Positions 45,712 through 59,108 of a stretch of 64,000 nucleotides of DNA are shown here, one piece after another. The position numbers and the translations under genes were made by a program. Location of the stretch: contig ADNK01002498.1 in NCBI GenBank assembly GCA_000320545.1, positions 1 to 64,000 on the forward strand, given 5' to 3'. The stretch comes from Bigelowiella natans CCMP2755. Taxonomy: Eukaryota; Cercozoa; Chlorarachniophyceae. The notes beneath the pieces were generated by a model. That model saw nothing but the letters and a program-made list of their open reading frames with translations. It was not told the origin of the DNA and ran no database searches. Position 1 is the first letter of the stretch. Every line of letters starts with the position of its first letter.

Positions 45712-46430
45712 CCGATCCAGAACCACCAGTGCTACTTGCGCTAGGCACAAATGCCGAGGGGAACGGCGTGGGAAAGGGGGTAGGCACGGAGTTGGAGTTG
45801 CTGCAGCGCACGCCGACATCCTCAGAATGAACGCAGTTATGATTGTCGTTCACTCCGAAAAGTCCAGGGCATTGTCTTAAGAGACTTTCGCTTCCAGTGC
45901 AACCAAGATCGTCCGCATTGATTGGTCCCACGCCATCTGGAGTGTTGGTGTTAGTAAGCACGCTGCCATCATCGAATCCAAGCTCCCGACATACGACTCG
46001 AGCATCTGAAATTCCGAACAAATCGTCGCACACCTAGCGATAAAAGGATATTTGGATTATTTTTCCAGCTGCTGATATTTGTGTGATCGGTTTACATTCC
46101 CCACCATAAACCCTGTATTATCGTAAAGATTTTTTTGTCCGCATGCATGAGAAACATTGCTTTGGCCGTAGCTTTTCACGCTTTTATTCAGAATTTTTGC
46201 TAGAATTTGTCATTTCGCAGTCGAACCGTTCCCCAAACACCGTCGACTTGAATCTCGACCCGCCCCTCTGAAGACGACCCGCCTGCGAGCCGCACACCTC
46301 CCACGCCAAATGCCGAGGGGAACTGCGTGGGGAAGAGGGTGGGGAAGGGGGTGGGAAAGCTCATTGGAGAGCTGCTGACGTGTGATACGTCTAGAATCAG
46401 CAAAACTAGAGGCCACACAAACGCAGCCAT
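45626..46430 (-). CDS. Secreted SRCR-domain protein
   Basis: Scavenger receptor cysteine-rich protein, probably secreted or wall-associated. Exons 46227..46430 and 45626..46033 join in phase 0 (ACG|gttcga ... cgctag|GTG), giving 203 aa. A signal peptide (MAAFVWPLVLLILDVSHVSSS) is followed by an FPTPFPTLFPTQFP linker and one SRCR domain: VRLAGGSSSEGRVEIQVDG, WGTVCDD, DARVVCRELGF, DDLGCTGSESLLRQC, then VHSEDVGVRC. The intron falls inside WGT|VCDD. After the domain come a second PTPFPTPFP linker and a poly-Ser/Gly tail encoded by a TAC/TAG microsatellite. Upstream in-frame Met codons (46460, 46532) would add residues before the signal peptide, so 46430 was preferred. Confidence 0.85.
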
Positions 46431-46923
46431 TGCAACAGGTCCTTCTTTTTCAGTTTTCATGTAGCTCTCTACCCCTGACAAAATCCATGTAACAAATGTA
46501 AACACAGAGAATCGTCTTCGAGCGACAACCATAGGAAGCAGGGTGAATGACTAGCCCACTCGAGTTGCGACAGACTGTTCGTTCGTGCGTCAGTGTGTAG
46601 GCGTGAATCTTGTACATAAAGTCGGCGGCCTTTTTCCTCGTTGGGATTTGAGGCACTTTTGCGAGCTCGTCTCTATGCGAATGTATTTTGTTGACGCACC
46701 ATCAAACCGGCCTTCAAATTTTAACCCTAAAAAAAATTGGTCGTTATTCTTGTCGCAGAACAAAATCCCAGGGGATATTTTTGGATAGTGTTATTTTCTG
46801 GTTTTTCCTCGAACTTTCGACGCATCCAACGAAGCCGAACAATCTTCAACTCGAACATTCACAACGTGACAGATAGGTGCGCTATGGCAAGCAGCTTCTG
46901 AGAGAGAGAGAGACAGACGGGGA

Positions 46924-47017
<94 letters not shown>

Positions 47018-47163
47018 AGAAAATGGTCCAGAATTACAGTGCGTCGATGATGCTATCGTGTGGTTGGCTGTAAAAATCGGTAGGTTCAACTGCGACGGCT
47101 CGGGAAATTATATTCGACTGGAGAAGAATACAGGTGAAAGCAACCACCATTCGGGTCTACTGA
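46431..47163. other. Divergent intergenic region with (GA)n-(CA)n-(GA)n
   Basis: Separates the SRCR gene (minus) from exons of the large plus-strand gene. It contains a three-part microsatellite at about 46,900-47,016: short GA, long CA, long GA. No coding sequence is supported. Confidence 0.55.
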
Positions 47164-47748
47164 ATGGCAGATTCAAGACGATTCGGAGGTGATGAAACGA
47201 AAGCCTTATATGCCAGGTAACCGTGAACAAGTTAAATACACCCTGCTGTCTCTCATTACATTTTCCTCTAATGTGTTATTGCTTCCAAACCTCATAGTTC
47301 TATCAAGGAGCGCAAACAAGCCGCTTCGCTCAAATTCAGCCGATTACGAACGGTCGATGGTTATTTTATGAAAGCATCATGCTGGAATCCAAACGCTACA
47401 ATTTTGGATATTTCCAAACCCATCGTTTGTGTACACGTCTATCACCTCGCCAAGAGCGCCATCATCACCATCGCATTCCATCATCACTTGCCACAAACCA
47501 ACAACACCAATCAACATTACTTTGAATCGTGTGTGTTAACAGCTAATCTCTCTAGTGAAAGACCAGGCATCCAGAGGCCGCATTTCCTATGAGACACTGC
47601 AACGATGCCTCGGCGTCTTGCTTTCAGACACGCGCCGACGCTTCCCAAATATTTCATTGGAGAAGAAGCAGGAGCTTGAGAGGTTGCATAAATTGCATAC
47701 CATGCACGATCTATGCGCATACATGCACGCACACAAGTGTCATTTATA

Positions 47749-47792
<44 letters not shown>

Positions 47793-48115
47793 TACATATA
47801 TACATATATAAGAAATGTATTTTCGTCTCGTTTATAGAAGGACACCTTGTTGATTAGGGATTGTGCTTTATTTTTGGGTCTCTCGGAGCAATATCCCAAT
47901 TTCCTCACTCTCATCCAGGTCTCGAAGACTTAGTTATTACACCTTCCCATCAACCATGAAATGTTCATGGTTTCAGTGGGTTGTCCGCACGGGCTTGTTC
48001 TTTTTTCTCCTTTCCGTTGCAAAGCCTTTCCATTGCCTGAGTTTACAAAACTAGAGCATACCGGCATGGCAAATCAGCGAGATCTTGAGCCAACATACGG
48101 ATAAATTGATCGTAT

Positions 48116-48165
<50 letters not shown>

Positions 48166-48252
48166 CACGTATATGATGTTTTACTCACTAGAGTTATAGA
48201 GCACCCCCCTACAAAGAAAATGCAGCAATCATAGATAAAATCACCATTTCAG
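47164..48252 (+). other. Candidate 5' exons of the giant gene
   Basis: A plausible start lies at 47164 (MADSRRFG). Exons 47164..47188 and 47298..47359 join in phase, followed by one from 47567 reading ASRGRISYETLQRCLGVLL and RRRFPNISLEKKQELERLHKL. The path from about 47,705 to the firm exon at 48253 could not be resolved; (AT)n runs at about 47,755 and 48,123 lie in between. These may instead form a separate small gene. Confidence 0.35.
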
Positions 48253-49651
48253 GAAGTAGACTCTGCGGATAATGATAGTAACGAGGGTGACTTTGCAGAG
48301 GAGAAAGGTCAAAGAGAAGAAAAGGACGAAGGAAAGGATTCTACGACAGCGAGTCAACCTTCCCGTGGTGCAGATCCCACCGCCATTTCAGAGCTGGGAG
48401 CTGGCACTACCGAGAAACATACAGAGAACGGGTCTCGTGAGGATAATCCAAGCAGCGGCAATAATAGCGACAAGAGCAATAATGATGGTGATAAGGAGGC
48501 GGAGATGGTGGATGGGAATGGTGATGCCGGCTTGGAATTAATGGCAAACGATGAGAAGGCGTTGAAGAAGCTTCGCATTGCCATATGGAACGCACAGGTG
48601 CAGGATACGATTTCAGCCGTGCAGGTAGGTGGGCTTCGATCATGTGATGGAAAAATCTTGATTACAATGACTACGGCGTTGACGCTGATGATAAACACAA
48701 ATGCACACAGGCTTGCATCCTCGACGATTTTCTGTCGCCAGATCGGCACCAACCTCGAGCACCAAATGAGGGGGAGGAAGAAGGTATAAATGCTGATGAG
48801 CTGAAAGCATCCCTTCTGGCCTCTCCCTCCATTTCCAACGTGAGAATCAACGACTCGGATGTAAGAGGGACGCGACAGCAAGTTCTGTTGTTCAAATGTG
48901 ATGGCTTCGACGGGGGGGGTGTCTCCGTGACTGTGCGCGCGAAGTTAGGAGCGAGCAGAGACGCTGTGAGCAAGATGGAAAAGGTCAGAAAAGAGGGTGA
49001 TAATAATGCCAGAATTGAAGCAGGTGGCACCTCTTCGGTCAATATTGCAGTTTTTGAGGCAGAGGGACTTGGATTTTCCGACTATGCACTCCTAAATACG
49101 TGGCTTGCAGTTTTGATCCAACAGAATGGATACAACAACATCGCCAATTCTAATCAAGGCCTCCTCCTGCTATCAATAAGCATCATATCCCACCGACTTG
49201 CAGAGCTGATATCGGGGGAGTTTGGGGCGCACGATAGAAGAGCCGCCATCAAAAAGCTGCGACGTTTGAAGCCTCTGTCCAATCAGAGAGCGGGCCATAT
49301 CTCTATGGAAATTGTTGGGGTAGAATAAATGAATGTCAATGAATCAATAACTGCCTGCCCTGCGGCTCCTTGAGAAAGCTTTGGCGCAGAATTCTGTACT
49401 GTCTATTCCATCATGATGATGATGCGATCGAAAGGTGCCTTCGGACCTGAAGTTACTGGATCGACGATCACGCTCAGATGTAAGTAAGGACGTGACCGTA
49501 GCACGTATGCCGTTGCTGGCCGTCGAGGAAGCTGTGAGGAAGCAGCTCGTGGATCATTACGAAACCAAACGTAGGCGTTCCTTGCAAAAGTATAATCAGG
49601 TGTGCGTGCATACATCCATACACAACCTCGTGCGCACCCCCGTCAACCGTA

Positions 49652-49695
<44 letters not shown>

Positions 49696-50076
49696 GCGAG
49701 CGGCTTGGAAAAAGGGAAGGGGGGGGAACAGGAGAAAGGGCACTGCACCGCGGACAAGTTTCACATCAGCAAAATGGGAGCAAATAGTACACCTCGAAAG
49801 CGTTGCACGCGGAGAGGCTATAAAGCAGTTCTCGGAGTGTGCTCAGCAGCTCGAGAGGGAATTCCAGGAACGTGTCGTTGATGGGCGCTATGAAGGGGAC
49901 GGCGACGAGGAGAAGGATGATACTGATCAAAAAGGCGCCCAAAAGGGGGAGAAGACAAAGCAAAAGAAGAAGAAAAAGAAGGAGTCAAAGGCGCGGGTGG
50001 TAGATATGCTGATGCCTCATATGGCCTTCCATGGGACAAGCAGCAGGTAGCGCTGTAGCAGTAAGCAAGTCCATCA

Positions 50077-50116
<40 letters not shown>

Positions 50117-50632
50117 GTTACGCATTGGTGTTACCCCTCTCTCCGTGCGTGCTGTGTGGTTTTATTGCAGGATCAATGTGGATTCGATCGCAGAGAACGG
50201 TGTTGTGCCTCCGGGAGAATTTACCAGCGACGGATATCTTGTCACAACTTCAACGGGATCTGCGTTTGGCGAGGGTAGGGCAAACGGATGTTGGTGTGTG
50301 TGTGTGTGTGTGTTAGAGAAAGAGAGGGGGGAGTAGAAGAGTCTGTGAGTCGTGCATCTGTACAACATCGGTTGGTCCCATGAGGCATGTGTGTGCAGTT
50401 GACGGAGTTTGCAAGAGAATATGTAGGATGAAGCTCGTGAAGTATGATGCGTTTGTTGGTATATTCAGTATAGTGTTACACAAAATCTTAGGAATCTACA
50501 CAACTTTGAACCCGTCGGTAGCTGCATCCTACGGGTAGAATACCCACCCACCACCACCACCACCACCACCACCATTATCATCATTATCATCATCATCAGC
50601 ATCATCAGCATCATCATCATCAGCATCATCAG

Positions 50633-50663
<31 letters not shown>

Positions 50664-52476
50664 ACATGTTCGGATTATGGCTGTGTTATATTTGTGACGA
50701 CGATACTATCCTCCTCCTCCTCCTCCTCCTCCTTTCATCGCCTAACAGATACTATGATCCCCACCATGCAACAAGCCAGTTTTTTGTCGGATTGGTGTTA
50801 CCAGGCATTCCCTGGTACTGCGTCACCAGCAAATCGCGACAGTTTCCAACGGTGAAATGGGGACAGACGCAGAAGAAGGGATTCCACTCGCACGTTAACG
50901 CGGCAGGCAACATCGACGGATTTGACGTCACCGTGATCTTTGAGTCCCGTCAATTTCTCCCTCTCTTCCTCGTCACCACCGTACGGAACGATGTGGCGCA
51001 GACTAATGGTAAACAATAAATTATGCTACATTGATTGCGAAACGATGGATCGTTGCCACTGCTTGTGTATGTTGTCACCATGATTCTTCCTGAATCATGT
51101 AAAACCTTTCATGCTCCTCCCCCCTCCCCCCCATTCCCCCCCCCCCTTCTCATCTCTTTAGGAGTCTCGAAGGCTCTAAATGCGTTGCTTCCCGGCCACT
51201 TTTCGGAGAAAATGAACCAGAAGACGAGCTCTAAAGAAAAGGCGAAGAGAAACCAATCGCTCGCAGAGGAAAAACGACTGGAGAAGAAATTGTCTTTTTT
51301 CAAGAAAATGGAACGGTATCCCCCAGGCTTAATACTGTATAGAGTCCCCGGACTTAGCGATACATGGAGTCTCCGTCTGAGCTCCGCTGTGCTGAAAGAC
51401 CTAGACCGGCGTCAGGCTAAGTACAAGCGGATTCTACACATGGTCGGCAGGGACATTGACGACGCTCTCCTTGTCAAACAGAAGAAGCAGGTGGCAGATG
51501 TAGCAGCAGAGCACGCGCGCGTTGCTATCCCCGTATTCACGGTTCATTGTGTGTGGGTGTTTTGCGGTTCTCAAGATCTACTGCAATCTACTACTGTTGC
51601 TTCGAGTGCGTCTTCGTTTCGATCGCTCTTTTGTTTTCTAATACGTGTTGGTATACTGCCGCTGCTGCACACATCATTCCGATACAGATAGCCGTTTGCG
51701 CTCACCTGTTGTTTTGCTACATCCACGCACAGTCAGCTCTCAATGCCGCGTTGCACACGACTTCTTCTGATGGAGGGACCCTCGGTGTCCACATCGTCTA
51801 CGCGATAGATAAATCTCAGAGCATGGGCGTGAGAGGTTTCAAGCGTCTTGCTCTCCCAGCTTGCCTGGAGATCCACAACTCCCTCTCCCCTGACTCTGCA
51901 CACGCAGTGATGTTCGGGGAAACCGTGACCCATACCCAAGTAAAGTCGTCGCAGTACTTTTCAAAGAACGGCCTAGCCTCGAAGACGAAGCTCGAGCCGG
52001 GTTTCTCCTTCCCCCCCTCCCCCTCCCCCTTCCTCCTTCTCCTCCTCCTTCTCCTCCTCCTCCTTCTCCTCTCTCACTACCACTACCTGCTGTTATTCGC
52101 TGTTCTTCTTTCAGGCACCGCGCTGATGGAAGGCTTTGAGAAGGCCGTGGAGCTTGTGGTCAACACACATTCACGGGCGCAGGAAGATGCGGACCGATCT
52201 CTCCGCGAGCAGCTCGTAGGGCTGGAACTGCTTTACGATAAGATTCAACAGAGTACCAAAGTAGCACAGGAGGGGCATGGAGGAAGAGGAGGGGGGGTGG
52301 GTAAGGGACGGCTGACCAATAGGGAAAGGAAATACAGGAGTCGTCTTTCTGCGGCTAGTGATCGTATAGATACCCGCATGGCAGATGTACGTGTTGCGCA
52401 AATGAAGCTGATTGGTTCGAAAGGGCCTGGACGTGTGAAGGCCAGGAGAAGAGTTTTCCTGGCTATCAAATCCTTG

Positions 52477-52510
<34 letters not shown>

Positions 52511-53808
52511 TTGTACTAGTTGTAGTTGTAATTGTTGATTTTAGCAGTAGCATATTTGAAATGAAATTGCCGCATTTATTGCGCGATAACCATCATAGTC
52601 ATCATTCATTCCTGCTGTTTCAGAACAACGCTTTTCGTGCGCGCGATAGATTGAAATCAAAGCATTTCCACCGGGAAAAGATTCTAGAGAGGGGAAAGAG
52701 ACGTGATGATGAGAAGAACACTCCTCACAATGATGGAAAAGACGCCTCTGAGGGAAATCAAAACGTAGCTGTATCGGCGTCCACAGAGATCGACAAGGCT
52801 TCTGCCTCCTCTCTTCTGGTTTGTGCTACTAATGATGGTGTACGTACACACGTGCTAGTCCTTCAATTCCTCTCCCACCTTTGCCTGTCGTGCGAAGGGT
52901 ATAGATAGAGAAGGAGGGCAATCGCCATTATCATTTATCACCATCACCGTCATTTATATCATGAACAGTAGCCATGAATAACCCACTCGCATGCCCTCAC
53001 AAAAGGACAACAACACCAACAACATTTGCCCAAAGATGTAGATGTCTGCGTCGTCGTATTTGTTTCTCACACTTGTCTGGCTCACAACTCTCTTCTCCTC
53101 ACTTTGGCCGCCCCCCCCCTCCTCATATCATATCCCAAACATTTCAGGATGTAAAGGCCAGAGTGGATAAGACAATACGACGGAACAAGCAGTATCGCCT
53201 CGCATCTGTCGCAAGAACGCTGAAGAAGCAGGACGAGGAGAGCTTGCTGGTCAATGGGTGCCAGTCGTTGGAATGGGAGCAAGAAAGGGTTCTGGCTAAG
53301 GAGGCGCGCACTTCCTACGTCATCGTCGTACTCTCAGATGGCTGCGAGACTGTTTCTACAACCGCAAAGATCGAGGCAGGACTTCAGCGCGTAGTGCGAG
53401 TGATGCAGCAGGGCGGGATCAGACTCATCGTCAAGATCGTCGGCATAGGAAGGTCAGAGGGATGGGGAGGGAGGAGGGTAAGTGAGTGGCAGGGATACAA
53501 CAACGAACGTGCAAACACACGACGCATAGAAATATGACGAGTATTATTGGGCTGCTCGTAATACCTGGTGGCAGGTACGCCGACACACAACTACTGATAA
53601 AGCAAAAGCTGGCAGCTCAGACTGTGAGTTTGTTCGAAACGACGCCCGTGCACTACGCCCCTAAACGCAAGAATCTACTGAAAGTCGTGCATCAACTCTG
53701 CGCGGAGCTCAGGACGAACCTGTGAGATTATTAGAACTGATATTGAGTGTGATGATGAGGCATACTCCCAGAACTAAAAATTTCTTATTTTATCTTCCTC
53801 TTCCTCCC

Positions 53809-53847
<39 letters not shown>

Positions 53848-56563
53848 TCTTTCCTCCTTCCCATCCGACCTCTCCCTCCCCTCCTCCTCTTCCTTCTTTG
53901 AACGACGACAGTTGCTCCCAGCCCCTCACCGTTAGGGTGGAAGAAGGCGGCCTCGAATCTCGATCCGCCGCATCAGAGGGGATGCTGCACACCATCGGCG
54001 ACATCAAGGCTGTGCATTCGATACAGACACGGCTGCGAAAGGACGGCAAGCCAACCATCTTGTGCTATAGGGGGAAGAAAGTACCAAAAAGGCTCCTCGT
54101 AGGGCCACGAACCGTCGCCATTTACGAGGAAGATGCCTATAGGGCTGGAGGCTGGAGAAGCGATGAAGATGAGGAGGAGGGGGAGGGGGAGGGGGAGGAG
54201 GAGGAGGAGAAGGAGAAGGAGGAGGAGGAGAAGGAGAAGGAGGAGAAGGAGAAGGAGGAGAAGGAGAAGGAGGAGAAGGATAAGAAATCAAAAGCATCAT
54301 CGTCATCATCACCATCGGTAGAAAGAGAAGCAATGACAACAGCATCAGCATCTCAGATAGAGGACTGGCTACTTCTGCTTCGAGACGGGGTGCAGAAGGT
54401 GAAGATGCGGGCGGTGGCTCAAGAGGGAAACTTGCTTCCGATCGTGAAGAACATCAAGAGGGTGCTCTTTGTGCGTTGCATCGTGTGACATCTAGCATAC
54501 CAACCAACATTGGGAATATCCTCCTTGTTATTAACATACCTCTCCTCCTATGATCATACTCCCCTTCTTCTTCTTCTTCTTCTTCTTCTTCTTCATCATC
54601 ATCATCATCGTCATCACCCCCCCCCCCCCCCCTCCTCTCCTTAGGTCACGAAATCAATAAAATCGGCAGGATACGACTCCAAGATGCTGGCGAAGATGCA
54701 TCCTACAGAACGGCAAAGACTGATGAGGGGCCGCCGCGCGCTGACTCATAATCTCGAAAGTCTGAGCAATGGCCTGGAAGATATGGTTAGGCTTGCTGGA
54801 ACGATGACATCTGATGAGATGGCTAGATGGCTGAATAAGGTAGCAGTAGCAGCAGCGCCGTGGTAGTTTGAGCAGTGGTGGTGGTGGTGGTGTTTGTTGT
54901 TGTTGTTGTTGTTGTTGCACGGTGACGGCAACCATTTGGCACAAGAATAATAATGATGGTGATGATGATGATGATGATGACAACTCGCTGCCGCTATTTT
55001 TCTTCTTTAAGCCTCCTCTATCGTGACGATGCCTATCCATACCATGGCCTCTAGGTGTCGAGCATGAAGTACGGCGCAAAAGCACTCCGTCGAGTCGCCG
55101 CAGGAGAGCCGTGTAAGGGCTCCCTCACCAGTCTGGCTGTTGCCGACGATTTGCTAAAGCGAGTAGAGAGGAGGGAGCAAATAGCGATGGAACGGAAAGG
55201 AGATGACGATCAAGACGGCGACGACATAGAGCTTGGGGGGCAAGGGGGGGGGGTAAGCATCGTGGGTACAGACAGTGATCCTGCTAATGACAGAAATGCC
55301 AGAATCACCGATGGTAGCAACGACAACGACATCGGTGAAAGCGTCGCCTCCACGACAAGTATTGAGCCGGCAGGCCGCACGGAGACCGAGACCGAAATAG
55401 CTGCCGCGGAAGACGACGCTGAAAACTTGGATGGTGCCGACAGGATTGTCAAGCTGAAGGAACAGGCACAAATCCGAGCAAGGTTGGTAGGACCATGGAG
55501 GAGCTTCATCGACGGTGTGGGGTCGGCAAAATGCTGGGAAGAGATTAAGGGGGGAGAGCGTATGAGAGAGGTAGTGCAAGCCTATAAACTTCTCCAGCAC
55601 GAGCAGAGGGAATTAGAGCGGCAAGAGCGCAAGCGCATGACTGGATCCCGTCGCGCCATCGTCGGGGCAAAGGTCAGGGTGTGCGAAAAGGGTGAGGGGG
55701 GGGGTTGTGGCAAGTCCATCCTCAACGTGATTATACAGACGAACACCGCCGCGCGGGAGGAGAAGGGGAGGGGGGGGGGGGGATTTTCGCGTATTACATA
55801 GGACGAATCAACCGGAGAGACCTCAGGATTCATTATCTTTCTTCCCCCGTTTGCTTTTTTGAAGGTAAAACTGCACCTGCCCACCGGCGAGCACTCGAGC
55901 AAACACGGCAATCTTGGACTCATACTGAACAAGAGGGGAGTTGGAAGCGAGGCGTCTTTTCTAATTCGCCTTTCAAGTGCCGTTGGTCCCCCTGCGTCCG
56001 CCAAGAAGATGGAGCTGCGCCGCCATCAGTTCAAGGTGCTGCCGGATAAGGAGAACCCGGCTACTGCCGTCACCAAGGACTCAAGATATGAGCGACTCCG
56101 CTTCGATAGAGAGCTCACAAGGTAGCTGATTTCCCAGTCAAGCCTAACTTGCTCTGCGATTGTAGAAATAGCTCCGAATTGATAGTGAAAACCAGCGCCG
56201 TTGTTTCGCAGCAGTGGCTTAATTTGCAGCTTCAACCATCGTCCTGCCAATGCTGATCAATCACATCCTTGACGACTCTGTGTAGCGTTGGTGTTGACCA
56301 TGCTGAAACTGACGTTCTTCAGACTTAAAGCTTCCCTCACGCCTCTCGACTTGCTGTGCGCTTTCGGGATGCTAGGGAATCTCGTGAGTGTGCAGAGAAG
56401 TGAGGCGGCTGTGATCAATCCTTGGGCTGTGCAAATCTCTTACGTGTCTCACGACAAAGCAACAACGAATTCGGCGTGTGCTGCGCTGGATCATGGCCTG
56501 CCTTTGCATGATCAGAAAGGTGTTGATGCGTATAAAACCATCTATTGCATAAATACAAATATT

Positions 56564-56599
<36 letters not shown>

Positions 56600-57903
56600 C
56601 TGCGAAAAATATAGAACTGACTAATGCACACGCGGGATGAAAAAGTTATCGTAGCACGGTTTGTGTTGTTTTTCTACTACAATCGAGAGGATGAGCAGAA
56701 GCAGCTGCGACACGATAGTGCGATGTCGGATTTTCAAACTGAATTCACTTCAACAAACAACTCAGGCGTACGTGCGGCCGATGTCCTTGTGCTTGCGAAT
56801 CCAAGAAACCCAGAGCCTTACCTGCAATTCGTCGGGTCGAGGCTACACGATCTATATCTTTCGTTAGTCTTTACGCGCTCTTTGGATATCTCTCTTCCCG
56901 CACAAAGGACAGCCCTGTTGATGGTTGCGTTGGCACGCTCCCTAGAGCAGCTCCTTCCGCCACCAAGAGCACCTGCGCGCTCGCGGTCCCCTTCCCCAGC
57001 CAATAAGAAAAGTAAGAGAAGCGGCAGCAGGTTTCCTTCACTTCCTTTAACCATCATCATCATCATCATCGTCGTCGTTGTCGTCATTATCATCATCAAT
57101 GTTTAGTACCATTACTTGAGTATTTTATCAACCGCTGGTTAGCCTCGCCATTAACAATCGATACGGTGGTTAGGCGTGGGTCACGTAGCCCTTCTCGTGA
57201 CAACCGAAGGAAGAATAGCATCGGTAGCGGTGCAACACTTGACATCGAATTTGTCGTCGACAAAGACGCCAAGCTGAGTCCTGGTACTGATCGGTACCGG
57301 CAGATAGAGACAGCTCTTCAGATTCTTTACACTCTCCGCCGCCGTCTCCTCAACGAACGCACGCGGAGGGAACACTCGAAAGCGCCGTCGAGGAAGGCTA
57401 TGAAGCATAGTAGCCGGAAGAAGAATGCGGCCGACGTGGCTCTCAATGAGGAGAAGCGAACGCCAGCGTACTGGCGAGGAATCATCGAGAAACTTTCAGG
57501 TGCTCATCCGGAGCGGCACTTGACGGAGACGAAAGAGGATGATATTGCCTCGGTCGTGAAGCCCCTCGGCGCTCTTTTGTGTTTGAACCAGGGCATTAGC
57601 TTATTCAGAAGGACTCGGGCGAGTAGTACTAGCGAGGAGATGGATGATGGCGACAATGCTGCTCCGACCGAGGGTCCTGAAGAAGGAGCCGGGCAGCAAT
57701 ACCACCACATAAACCCGAATGTTCGCAAGTTAGCTCTTGCTCTGCTCGCCGAGTCTACATCCAGAGAAGCACGTGTGTTTGTAAAGTCAAAAATAAAGGC
57801 CTTTGAAGAAGCTAAGAAAGAAGAAGAGGCGAAGAAGGCGAAAAGGGCAGCTGCAGATACGAAAAAACAGTCGGGAAAACTTCAGGCGGATGGTCTGAAT
57901 CTG

Positions 57904-57943
<40 letters not shown>

Positions 57944-59067
57944 CTGTCTCTCTCTTCCTCTCTCGCCTGAAATTTCAGTGTAGGTTGTGCGTGCGTGTGT
58001 GCGTGTGTGCGTGTGTGCTGTGCCTGAGCTGATTAACCAGTAACAATGTCCTCTCTCCATCACGATATTATTGTTGTTTTTGTTGCTGTTGTTGCTTCGA
58101 TCTATTCATTTTATCTCCTCTCACAGAGGATTTCGAGGGCGACCCAACTTTAGGCCTCGCGCCCTCCCACGCCGCGGCACACCACGTAATAGTGTAATCC
58201 ATAGCAGAGTGCACATGCGGCGAAGCGCAGGCGTGCCACTTTCATATGGCGTTATCACCAAGTGTTTCTATATCTGAGAGTTAAGAGAAATGAAGAGGTA
58301 CTGTTACGATGACTGTTTATTGATAATTACTAGATTCTAATCCGAGCGCTTGGCATTTCCTTGTCATCGTGCACGGCCCCCAAAGCTGATGGCGAGGCGG
58401 AGCCCAATGCAGCGGACCTTGTTCATTCGCCCGCTTTCGACGACGAGAAGGCTTTGAGGCACGCGAAGCGATTCTTCTCCAGCAAAGGAGGCTGGACGAA
58501 TTGCTCCGTTCGCTCCGTCCTCGCGTCGCTTACATTTGCACAGGCGTTGACTGACTTTCTGTCTAGAGGCGGCGACGGGGAAGAGGGGGGGGACACGGCA
58601 GTGCCAGGTGCGAGTTGCGACAACGCCAACAGGAACAACCTCCTCATAGTCCTCGACCGCATCCTTGAAAAAGGCTCAGCCGGTGATCACGATGCGCTAG
58701 TTCAGTACTTGCATCGATGCATGGCTGGAGCGAAACTTGGACGATTCGTCCGGTCGCTGGCCCCCGGACACAGCGCCAAGGATGTGCAGACGGCACTCTT
58801 TGCGCAGGGCGTGTTCGCACACGACTCCGGGGCACGAAAAGACGGAAATCTCCCGACGCTTACAGATCCGAGGAAGGTCGTGTAAGTGTCTGATGATGAG
58901 GATGGGAGGGAGGGAGGGAGAGAGGGCTCATTGGTGGTGGACCCTATTGTTCGTTGTAATATGTGCATGAATATGATGGCTCGACGGGGAATATTACAAC
59001 CATACATGCTCTCCTAGCTATAATCTGTTCAAGGTTATCGGCCTGGTGCACATTCCGTCATCACGCA

Positions 59068-59108
<41 letters not shown>

